This document shows positions 47,904 through 54,957 of a DNA stretch of 64,000 nucleotides, one piece after another. The translations under genes and the position numbers were made by a program. The notes beneath the pieces are model-generated. The model saw only the letters and a program-made list of their open reading frames with translations. It was not told the DNA's origin and searched no databases. Origin of the DNA: Pseudomonas sp. ACN8 (GTDB lineage Bacteria; Pseudomonadota; Gammaproteobacteria; Pseudomonadales; Pseudomonadaceae); contig NZ_MRCS01000013.1 of assembly GCF_002303925.1 (NCBI RefSeq), forward strand, positions 62,001 to 126,000, given 5' to 3'. Numbering within the stretch: position 1 is the stretch's first letter; each line of letters begins with the position of its first letter.

Positions 47904-49070
47904 ATGTTGGCAGTCGATGACGTCCAGCCTGTTGCGGTGTCAGTGGTTGAGGTCGGTGACGCTCGCGAACGGTTTGGCCAGTGGCGCGAAGGGAAGGCGG
48001 GGAAGGTCCTGTCCATCTCGGTGATCGGCGACAGCTACAGCGCCGGACAGGATTTCTATCTGAACAAGCTGGTGCAGCGGCTGGCCGGGGAGGCGGGTTT
48101 CGCCGGCCCCGGCTATGTCGGCTTCAACCACGGCGCGGCACTGGGCGGCACGCACTTCAAATACACCCGCAGCAGCGAAAAGTACTTCGGCGGTGACTGG
48201 CAGGTGTCCGCCCTTGGCCAGGCCAGCCCCGACAGTCGCACCCTTACCGGTCGGCCCGGCGCGTGGCTGGAGATCGATGCCAGCCCGACACCGACCATCA
48301 ATACGGCTGTCACCCAAGCGAAATTGCTCTACCTCGGCAATGGCGAACCCAATGAGGTTCGCTACCGCTGGGCACCGTCGCAATCCTGGCAGCCATTGAC
48401 GCTCGCAGGCTCAGGGGTTCAGGAACTGCCACTGCCAGGCACATCGGCAGCGACAGACTGGGCGTTCCGGCTGGAAGTGGTGAAAGGCGCGCCAACCCTC
48501 TTCGGCCTGTGGATGAGCAACGAACAGGACGGCGTGCGGGTATCCAAACTCGCGGCGTCCGGTGCGGCGTCCGCAGATTTCTACCGCAGTGATGACCGTT
48601 GGCAGGCGCAGTGGAAGGCGGTGGTGTCGAAGATTCCCGCCGACATCTACCTGATCATGCTGGGTGGTAACGACCAGGGTTTTGGCGTGAAACCCGAGCA
48701 GTACCTGAAGAACATTCAGGGTTTGGTGGGGATGGTCCGCGAGATTCAGCCGGCGGCGAGCATCAACCTGATCGTGCGTCAGGACACGACGCGTTCCAGT
48801 GCTTACCCGATGTCGGCCTATGCGCAAGTCCTGGAGCCCTGGGCACGCAAGGAACACCTCGGTTACGCCAATCTGCAGTGCGCGTTTGGTACCGACTTCA
48901 AGCGTTATGCTGCCACCATGATCGGCCCGGACAAGATTCATCCTCTCCCGGAGTCGGGAGGGCGCGTGATCGCCGATTTCTTTTATCGTCTGATCGTCGG
49001 TGGCAATACCGGGGTATCAGCACAGGACACCTGTGGGAGCGAGCTTGCTCGCGATGGTCGTCAACGATAA
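47904..49070 (+). CDS. SGNH/GDSL-family hydrolase or acetyltransferase-like protein
   Basis: A 388-residue protein with the SGNH blocks: SISVIGDSYSAGQDFYLN (nucleophile Ser near residue 50), GGNDQGFG and IGPDKIHPLPESG with the catalytic Asp and His. It would act on O-acyl groups of the polymer. No signal peptide is obvious, which is odd for an exopolysaccharide modifier. GGAAG precedes the ATG by 6 bases. The last codons (from CGSELARDGRQR) are REP DNA, so the natural C-terminus was probably shorter. Confidence 0.83.
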   Translation: MLAVDDVQPVAVSVVEVGDARERFGQWREGKAGKVLSISVIGDSYSAGQDFYLNKLVQRLAGEAGFAGPGYVGFNHGAALGGTHFKYTRSSEKYFGGDWQVSALGQASPDSRTLTGRPGAWLEIDASPTPTINTAVTQAKLLYLGNGEPNEVRYRWAPSQSWQPLTLAGSGVQELPLPGTSAATDWAFRLEVVKGAPTLFGLWMSNEQDGVRVSKLAASGAASADFYRSDDRWQAQWKAVVSKIPADIYLIMLGGNDQGFGVKPEQYLKNIQGLVGMVREIQPAASINLIVRQDTTRSSAYPMSAYAQVLEPWARKEHLGYANLQCAFGTDFKRYAATMIGPDKIHPLPESGGRVIADFFYRLIVGGNTGVSAQDTCGSELARDGRQR

Positions 49071-49144
49071 CGCGCGAATCCTGAAGACCTGCGGTGTCAT
49101 TGAGTTTTTCGCGAGCAATCGAGCGTCGACCGGCTGCTCCTACA
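49032..49144. repeat. REPIN overlapping the SGNH gene end
   Basis: TGTGGGAGCGAGCTTGCTCG (49032-49056) lies inside the 3' coding end. The inverted partner (49107-49144) is interrupted by about a dozen extra bases between TTCGCGAGC and GGCTGCTCCTACA. Confidence 0.75.
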
Positions 49145-49556
49145 GGGCAGCTGATTCGAAGTGATCCAGTTGACTCAGCAGCTCTGCGGTTTTAAGCGGC
49201 ATCAGTTGCGTAGCACAACGGGTTTCCACGTTGATGATGATGGCCGGGTCGTTGCAGCAAATGCGCACCCGGAATCGCCAGTCGCTGAAAATCACTTTCA
49301 GCCCATCGCGGTCATCGATTTCCAGCGCCTGCCCGCGGTAAAGCCTTTTCAGATGAGCGAGGAGGGGATAGGGGTCGAGCATCGGCCGGCGGATGTCTCC
49401 GGAAGAGGGAAACATACCGATCCGTTCCACCAGCAGAGTGGGGCCGAGCCAGGATTCGTTGGCGCTCGGCAACCGCTGATGTCGTGATAACGAGGACATC
49501 ACCCCGAGGTTGCCCACCTCCATTTCAATGTATGCCGAGAGTTTTTCAATGTTCAT
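49140..49556 (-). CDS. Orphan phosphomannomutase/phosphoglucomutase domain-IV-like protein
   Basis: A 138-residue protein beginning MNIEKLSAYIEMEVGNLG. Its second half (LLAHLKRLYRGQALEIDDRD, then GLKVIFSDWRFRVRICCNDP) resembles the C-terminal domain IV of PMM/PGM, which holds the phosphate-binding loop (usually RxSNTxP; here RICCNDP). The three catalytic domains are absent. It lies 47 bp behind galU on the same strand. It might bind a sugar phosphate or assist a mutase, or be a decayed remnant, although the frame is intact. The family assignment is by eye only. Confidence 0.6.
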   Translation of the reverse strand: MNIEKLSAYIEMEVGNLGVMSSLSRHQRLPSANESWLGPTLLVERIGMFPSSGDIRRPMLDPYPLLAHLKRLYRGQALEIDDRDGLKVIFSDWRFRVRICCNDPAIIINVETRCATQLMPLKTAELLSQLDHFESAAL

Positions 49557-49603
49557 GGTTGGCCTGCCTGAATGAAGAGTGGGCGTCGGGTGTTGGAGCC
49601 GTC

Positions 49604-50437
49604 TTAGCGGCCCTTCAAGTACACGTTTTCGTAGCAGAAGTTGGTCGCCTGCAAGTAACCCTCGGCGTCGCCGCAATCGAAGCGCAAACCCTTGAACTTG
49701 TAGGCCAGCACACAGCCGTTCTGCGCCTGTTTCATCAACGCGTCGGTGATCTGGATTTCCCCGCCTTTACCCGGTTCGGTGTCGGCGATCAGGTCAAAGA
49801 TATCCGGCGTCAGAATGTAGCGGCCGATGATCGCCAGGTTCGACGGGGCGTCCTGCGGGGCCGGTTTTTCCACCATGTTGTTGACCCGGTAGATCCCGTC
49901 GGAGATCGGCTCGCCGGCAATCACGCCGTACTTGTGGGTCTGGTCGCGGGGGACTTCCTGGATGGCCACGATCGAGCAGCGGAATTTCTTGTAGAGCTGG
50001 ATCATTTGGGTGAGGACACCATCACCTTCCAGGTTCAGGCACAGGTCATCGGCCAGTACCACGGCGAAGGGTTCGTCGCCGATCAGCGGGCGGCCACTGA
50101 GAATGGCGTGGCCCAGGCCTTTCATTTCCACCTGGCGGGTGTAGGAGAAGGTGCAGGTGTCGATGAGCTCGCGGGTTCCGGCCAGGAACTTCTCTTTCTC
50201 GGTGCCGCGAATCTGGTGCTCCAGCTCATAGCTGATGTCGAAGTGGTCTTCCAGCGCGCGCTTGCCCCGCCCGGTGACGATCGCCATGTGTTGCAGGCCG
50301 GCGTCCCGTGCTTCTTCAACGGCGTACTCGATCAATGGCTTGTTGACGATCGGCAGCATTTCCTTGGGCATGGCTTTGGTCGCCGGCAGGAAACGAGTGC
50401 CATAGCCGGCAGCGGGGAACAAACATTTACGAATCAT
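49604..50437 (-). CDS. galU: GalU, UTP-glucose-1-phosphate uridylyltransferase
   Basis: A 277-residue enzyme making UDP-glucose from UTP and glucose-1-phosphate. Signatures are the nucleotide loop KCLFPAAGYGTRFLPATKAMPKEMLPI, FAVVLADDLCLN for metal binding, VEKPAPQDAPSNLAIIGRYI and GGEIQITDALM. ATG 50437 is preceded by AGGAT. It supplies UDP-glucose, which the divergent galE can convert to UDP-galactose, for the polysaccharide made here. Confidence 0.97.
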   Translation of the reverse strand: MIRKCLFPAAGYGTRFLPATKAMPKEMLPIVNKPLIEYAVEEARDAGLQHMAIVTGRGKRALEDHFDISYELEHQIRGTEKEKFLAGTRELIDTCTFSYTRQVEMKGLGHAILSGRPLIGDEPFAVVLADDLCLNLEGDGVLTQMIQLYKKFRCSIVAIQEVPRDQTHKYGVIAGEPISDGIYRVNNMVEKPAPQDAPSNLAIIGRYILTPDIFDLIADTEPGKGGEIQITDALMKQAQNGCVLAYKFKGLRFDCGDAEGYLQATNFCYENVYLKGR

Positions 50438-50827
50438 AAAAGTATCCTGGACAGTCATGGAACACAGCCAACGGGTGCGCGCAATAACGAGTGATTGCAA
50501 GTTTCAATGTTTATTGAAGGCTTACTTTAATACCTGAGTATGGCCACTAGTGGCAAATAGCAATGTGCGGATAACGCAGCAATGTTATGAGATGTCGGGT
50601 TGATAGTTGTTGGTTATTTTTAGTCGGTATCTGTTGATAGTGGTGAGTGCGTCGGAATGCTAATAAGTATTCCGCAATACAGTTTGGCCTGAAAAAATAT
50701 TTATTGCCAGTCGTTGAACTAATTTTGTTTTTGGTTGTTGTCGCTCTTGTTTGTGTGGTGCAGCACACACCTTTAACAAGAGGGGCTTGACACGCAACTT
50801 CGCACTTTTCCCACTATGGACCGCGCT
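50438..50827. other. AT-rich divergent region between galU and galE
   Basis: About 390 bp, markedly AT-rich, with no credible gene. A TTGACA hexamer (50787-50792) is followed 19 bp later by CACTAT (50812-50817), which would place a transcript start almost at the galE ATG. A GTGTGGTGCAGCACACAC near-inverted repeat is at about 50754-50770. Low GC suggests a control region or horizontally acquired DNA. Confidence 0.45.
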
Positions 50828-51844
50828 ATGAAAATTCTGGTAACGGGTGGAGCTGGATACATCGGTTCGCACACCACGCTCGCACTGCTTGAAGCAGGCT
50901 ATGAAGTTGTTGTGCTGGATAATCTTTGCAACAGCAGCGACGCGGCCTTGCACGCGGTGGAAGCCATTTGCGGCAAGAGTGCGCTGATGATTCGCGGCGA
51001 TGTGTGCGACCGGGCCTTGCTGGACCGGATTTTCCAGCAGCATGCCATCGATGCCGTCCTGCATTTTGCCGGTCTCAAGGCCGTGGGCGAGAGCGTGCGC
51101 AAGCCCCTTGAGTATTACGAGACCAACGTCAGCGGCAGCATCACGCTGTGTCAGGCGATGGCCGCTGCGGGGGTGTTTCGCCTGGTGTTCAGTTCGTCGG
51201 CCACGGTATACGGCGAGCCAGAGCAGATGCCGATCCGCGAGGATTTCCCCACGGGCATCCCGACCAATCCCTACGGTCAATCCAAGTTGATCGTCGAGAA
51301 TGTGCTGCGCGACCTGGCCTTGGCCGAGCCGCGCTGGAGCATCGCGCTGTTGCGTTACTTCAACCCGATCGGCGCGCATGACAGCGGCCATCTGGGGGAA
51401 GACCCGAGTGGCATTCCGAATAACCTGGTGCCCTACATCAGCCAGGTGGCGGTTGGCAGCCTGCAAGAGTTGTCGATCTTCGGCAACGATTACCCCACGG
51501 TCGACGGCACCGGGGTACGCGACTACATCCACGTCGTGGACCTGGCGGACGGTCATCTCAAGGCCTTGCAGTCCATCGCCGGGCGCACCGGCATTCATAC
51601 CTGGAACCTGGGCACGGGCGATGGCTACAGCGTGTTGCAAGTGCTGCGGGCGTTCGAGCAGGCGTGCGGTCAGGCGGTGCCCTATCGAATGATGCCGCGT
51701 CGCTCGGGCGATATCGCCGAGAGCTGGGCCGACCCTTCCAAGGCGGAGAAAGAGCTGGGCTGGAAGGCCACGCGCAACTTGCAGGACATGGTCACGGATA
51801 CCTGGCGCTGGCAATCGAATCACCCCAAAGGCTATCTGGGATGA
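50828..51844 (+). CDS. galE: GalE, UDP-glucose 4-epimerase
   Basis: A 338-residue short-chain dehydrogenase-type epimerase. The NAD motif is ILVTGGAGYIGSHTTLALLE, the catalytic Ser/Tyr/Lys lie in FSSSATVYGEPEQMP and NPYGQSKLIVENVL, and GTGVRDYIHVVDLADGHLKAL binds UDP-sugar. Length equals the E. coli enzyme. ATG 50828 is chosen for the conserved MKILVTGG start; ATG 50816 would add four residues. Paired divergently with galU. Confidence 0.95.
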   Translation: MKILVTGGAGYIGSHTTLALLEAGYEVVVLDNLCNSSDAALHAVEAICGKSALMIRGDVCDRALLDRIFQQHAIDAVLHFAGLKAVGESVRKPLEYYETNVSGSITLCQAMAAAGVFRLVFSSSATVYGEPEQMPIREDFPTGIPTNPYGQSKLIVENVLRDLALAEPRWSIALLRYFNPIGAHDSGHLGEDPSGIPNNLVPYISQVAVGSLQELSIFGNDYPTVDGTGVRDYIHVVDLADGHLKALQSIAGRTGIHTWNLGTGDGYSVLQVLRAFEQACGQAVPYRMMPRRSGDIAESWADPSKAEKELGWKATRNLQDMVTDTWRWQSNHPKGYLG

Positions 51845-52076
51845 TGGCGTTTTAGCCTAATGTTATTTCTGGTCAGGTTGTTAGATATCGTCGGGAAAAT
51901 ACACTGGCCATGCCTTTTGCAAGCCCGTAGATATAAACCTGCCGTTCGACTTTTATCAGTTGGGTAAGACTGTGAAAGAACAACGGATCTTGTTCGCACT
52001 TTTCGCGGACTTGAACTCTACCACCTCTAACGTAATGCCCGATTTCGATCAGGTTGAATGTTAGAAAGGAGTTGAT
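51845..52076. other. Upstream region of the gfc-like operon
   Basis: About 230 bp holding the presumed promoter for the small secreted protein gene. Short CTT-rich elements near 52000-52030 resemble extracytoplasmic-sigma -35 sequences, but no -10 box at a correct distance was found. AGGAG lies 7 bases before the ATG at 52077. Confidence 0.4.
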
Positions 52077-52313
52077 ATGAAGAAAGTGATGGCAATTGCC
52101 CTGTTGACGATGTTGAGCAACTGGGCGTCTGCGGTAGAAGCGCCGCTTACAACTGCGACCAATGTATTGGGTAACGTGGCGGCGACTCAAGCCACTGCAG
52201 CCAGTACTGCAATGGTCGCCAGTGCTGTAGCGGCGTCCAACAGTGGTGGAAGTGCAAACGGCGGTACGACGGGTACGACAGGTACCACGGGTACAACCGG
52301 TACGCACAACTAA
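52077..52313 (+). CDS. GfcA/YjbE-like small secreted Thr/Gly-rich protein
   Basis: A 78-residue exported protein. The signal peptide MKKVMAIALLTMLSNWASA is followed by an Ala/Thr/Ser-rich region and a C-terminal repeat (GGTTGTTGTTGTTGTHN). Composition, length and position before a Wza-like gene match E. coli YjbE/GfcA, whose exact role is unknown but which is tied to extracellular polysaccharide production. A terminator separates it from the downstream genes, so it can be made in excess of them. Confidence 0.78.
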   Translation: MKKVMAIALLTMLSNWASAVEAPLTTATNVLGNVAATQATAASTAMVASAVAASNSGGSANGGTTGTTGTTGTTGTHN

Positions 52314-52340
52314 CTGAAACACCTGTTGGTGCAGTACAAG

Positions 52341-52373
52341 GTCGCCCGATGCAAATCGGGTGACTTTGTTTTT
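52341..52373 (+). terminator. Terminator/attenuator between the gfcA-like and wza genes
   Basis: A 10-bp stem GTCGCCCGAT/ATCGGGTGAC (one G-T pair) with a GCAA tetraloop is followed by TTTGTTTTT. It should limit read-through into the export genes. Confidence 0.85.
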
Positions 52374-52403
52374 AGATTCGCCCTTGAATAGCGTAGTGCC
52401 ATT

Positions 52404-53519
52404 ATGACTCGTAGTTTTTCTCTTTTAATGTTGGCAAGCATCGCTTTACAAGGTTGCATGTTTTCCCCCGGCCAATACCTGAGCACCAGTGATATCACGC
52501 GCCAGGGCGCCAGCGAGAGCAGCCGGGTCGAGCTCATTCCGATCACGCCCAAGCTCATTTCCATGAACAGGGTCACGCAAAAGCGTGAGTCCGTGCCGGC
52601 AGAATTGTTGGCGGCCCCGGCCGAGTACCGCATCGGCAGTAACGATGTCCTGTACATCACGGTCTGGGATCACCCGGAGCTGACGGCACCCTCCGGCGCG
52701 CAACAGCAGATCGATGCCAACGGTCGTCTGGTCCGTGCCGATGGCACGCTCTACTACCCGTTTATCAAAGAGGTTCAGGCGGCCGGAAAAACCGTCCAGC
52801 AACTGCGATCGGACATCGAAGAAAGGCTGTCGGCCTTCATCGCCGAACCGCAAGTGGATGTCGCCGTGTTGCGTTTTTCCAGTCAGAAAGTCGTGGTGAC
52901 GGGCGCCGTTTCGAAGGCCGGTCCGCAACCGATTTCCACCAACCCGCTCAGTGTGGTCGAGGCCCTCGGTTCCGCCGGTATCGATACGGCGAGTGCCGAT
53001 TTGTCCGGTCTGTTGCTGACACGAAACGGGCGGGTCTACACGCTCAATCTCGACACGCTCAACCAGCCGGATTCCGAGTTGCAGAACGTCTACCTCAAGG
53101 GTGGCGATCAGTTGTATCTGCCATACAACGACAAAAAGCGCATCTACGTCATGGGCGAGGTCAACCAGCCCCGCGCACTGAGCTTCAAGACCGCCACCAT
53201 GAACCTGTCCGATGTGCTGGGCTCGGTCGGTGGATTGAGTCAGACCACCTCCAACGGTAACGCCGTGTACGTGATCAGGGGTGTTGAAAACCTCGATGTG
53301 GAACCGGCGAAGGTCTATCAGTTGCAAGCCCAATCCCCGACTGCCATGGCGCTGGCCACGCACTTTGAAGTACGTCCCCAGGACGTTGTCTACGTAGGTC
53401 CTGCCAACGTTACTCGCTGGAATCGCTTCATCAGCCAATTGGTGCCGTCGGCATCGATTGTCGGTACGGGTGCTTCCGCGGCGAAGAACATGAGTGAAGT
53501 CAGCAGCAACAGCAATTAA
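52404..53519 (+). CDS. Wza-like polysaccharide export outer-membrane lipoprotein
   Basis: A 371-residue lipoprotein with lipobox LQGC at residue 18. The Poly_export domain begins near LLAAPAEYRIGSNDVLYITVWDHPEL and continues with FIKEVQAAGKTVQQLRSDIEERLSAF; two SLBB-type segments follow (VVTGAVSKAGPQPIS and IYVMGEVNQPRALSF). It should form the outer-membrane translocon that works with the Wzc-like kinase. It lies behind the attenuator and 14 bp before the next gene. Confidence 0.92.
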   Translation: MTRSFSLLMLASIALQGCMFSPGQYLSTSDITRQGASESSRVELIPITPKLISMNRVTQKRESVPAELLAAPAEYRIGSNDVLYITVWDHPELTAPSGAQQQIDANGRLVRADGTLYYPFIKEVQAAGKTVQQLRSDIEERLSAFIAEPQVDVAVLRFSSQKVVVTGAVSKAGPQPISTNPLSVVEALGSAGIDTASADLSGLLLTRNGRVYTLNLDTLNQPDSELQNVYLKGGDQLYLPYNDKKRIYVMGEVNQPRALSFKTATMNLSDVLGSVGGLSQTTSNGNAVYVIRGVENLDVEPAKVYQLQAQSPTAMALATHFEVRPQDVVYVGPANVTRWNRFISQLVPSASIVGTGASAAKNMSEVSSNSN

Positions 53520-53533
53520 GGCCGGGTCCGATC

Positions 53534-54199
53534 GTGAGAACGTTGAATGTTGGCGTCTGCTTGATAGCGGCCTTGATGTTGTGTGGCTGTAACCCGCTGA
53601 TGGTCGCTTCGATGACCAACCTCAAGTCAGCGGTGACGGGGCCGGATGAGCTGGACGTGACGGCGGCCCAGGTGGCGGATGTACGCTATCCCCAGCTCAA
53701 GCTGACCACGCCGTCCGGTTCCGGCGTGCTGGCGCTGGTGCGTGAGCGCGGCGACCTGCAGTTCTGGGTCGCGTCCGGCAAACAGGTTCTGCTGATGCGT
53801 GATGGCCTGGCGGTGCGCAGCATCGGCCTGGGCCTGGACGGCGATCTGGACGGAACGCGTCTTGCCGACGTCTCGCCCTTCAAGCAAGGCCTCCATCAAG
53901 TGCCCGATGGCTACACCAGCCAGCGCTGGATCGATCTCTATCAGGGCCAGGAAGTCGGGGTGATCTTGAACAGTCGTTTCTCCCGCCAGTCCATGGAAAC
54001 CCTGGAAATCCTCAACAAGGAATACGCCGTGCTACGTGTCGACGAGCAGATTGACGCGCCGGCCATCGGCCTGCGTGCGACCAATCGTTACTGGGTCGAT
54101 CCCGTTGACGGTTTCATTGTGCAGAGTGAGCAACAACTGACCTCGCAACTGCGGGTCAAGATCGTGCAACTGACCCCTGACCGCAGGCATGCCCGGTGA
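53534..54199 (+). CDS. GfcB/YjbF-like lipoprotein
   Basis: A 221-residue lipoprotein with signal and lipobox (CLIAALMLCGCNP). The mature part (FWVASGKQVLLMRDGLAVRSIGLG, VDPVDGFIVQSEQQLTS) resembles the YjbF/GfcB family of group-4 capsule operons. The start is GTG at 53534. It overlaps the next gene by GTGA, which indicates translational coupling. Molecular function is not known for the family. Confidence 0.82.
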   Translation: MRTLNVGVCLIAALMLCGCNPLMVASMTNLKSAVTGPDELDVTAAQVADVRYPQLKLTTPSGSGVLALVRERGDLQFWVASGKQVLLMRDGLAVRSIGLGLDGDLDGTRLADVSPFKQGLHQVPDGYTSQRWIDLYQGQEVGVILNSRFSRQSMETLEILNKEYAVLRVDEQIDAPAIGLRATNRYWVDPVDGFIVQSEQQLTSQLRVKIVQLTPDRRHAR

Positions 54200-54957
54200 G
54201 GCGTCTCAGGGCTCTATCGGCGTGCCTGCTGTTGATCGCCAACGTCAGCCATGCAGCGGTCACCGTCACCGGTGACGTTGCCAACCCGGGGGTGGTCGAC
54301 CTGCCGGCGGGCGGGCGATTGCTGGACGTGATCAGCGTGGCACAGCCCAATGCCGAGAGTTACTGGTTGGCGGGCGTATTGCTGCGTCAGTCCCTGGTCG
54401 AACAACAGACCCGGCTCAAGGCCGGGGTGTTGTTCGATCTGGACGTGTTGCAGCGCATGGCCGTGCTGTTCGACAGGCCGAGCCGGGCTGCCTTGGCGGT
54501 GCGGTTGGCCGAGCAAGTCAGGCGCATGCCGGTCACCGGGCGCCAGGTGGCTGTTCTGGACCCGGTCGCCGTGGAAGTCGGGTTTGCCCGCAACATTCGC
54601 CTGGACGACGGCGATCGCCTCATCTACCCGCTGCGGGTCGACGAAGTCGAGGTGCTCGGCGCTGTCGCCGAGCCGTGTCGGTTGCCCTATCAAGCGCTGC
54701 AAGAGGCCCGTGATTACCTGCAAGGTTGCACGCCGCTGGTCGATGCGGACGCCGATTACCTGTGGTTGATCCAGCCCAACGGCGTCACCCGGCGCGTCGG
54801 CATTGCCCACTGGAATCGCGAGAGCGGGCAGATACCGGCCGCCGGCAGCAAGATTCTGGTCCCGGTCAAAAACGATGATCTTGATCCGCCTATCCCTGAA
54901 CTGAATCAGCAGTTGGCCGAATTTATTGCCACGCAGCTGGCTGAGGTGGTTCGTTGA
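54196..54957 (+). CDS. GfcC/YjbG-like periplasmic protein
   Basis: A 253-residue exported protein (signal MRRLRALSACLLLIANVSHA). The opening VTVTGDVANPGVVDLPAGGRLLDVI is a SLBB/beta-grasp-like segment as in GfcC, and EVEVLGAVAEPCRLPYQALQEARDYL is a second one. GfcC structures show two beta-grasp domains resembling Wza SLBB domains. It starts with GTG overlapping the upstream stop and overlaps the next gene by 4 bp (TTGA). Confidence 0.82.
   Translation: MRRLRALSACLLLIANVSHAAVTVTGDVANPGVVDLPAGGRLLDVISVAQPNAESYWLAGVLLRQSLVEQQTRLKAGVLFDLDVLQRMAVLFDRPSRAALAVRLAEQVRRMPVTGRQVAVLDPVAVEVGFARNIRLDDGDRLIYPLRVDEVEVLGAVAEPCRLPYQALQEARDYLQGCTPLVDADADYLWLIQPNGVTRRVGIAHWNRESGQIPAAGSKILVPVKNDDLDPPIPELNQQLAEFIATQLAEVVR

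Noticed and set aside
52260..52313. Short GGTACGACG-like tandem repeats as a separate repeat element
   Set aside because: They encode the Gly/Thr-rich tail expected of YjbE/GfcA proteins, so they are part of the gene.
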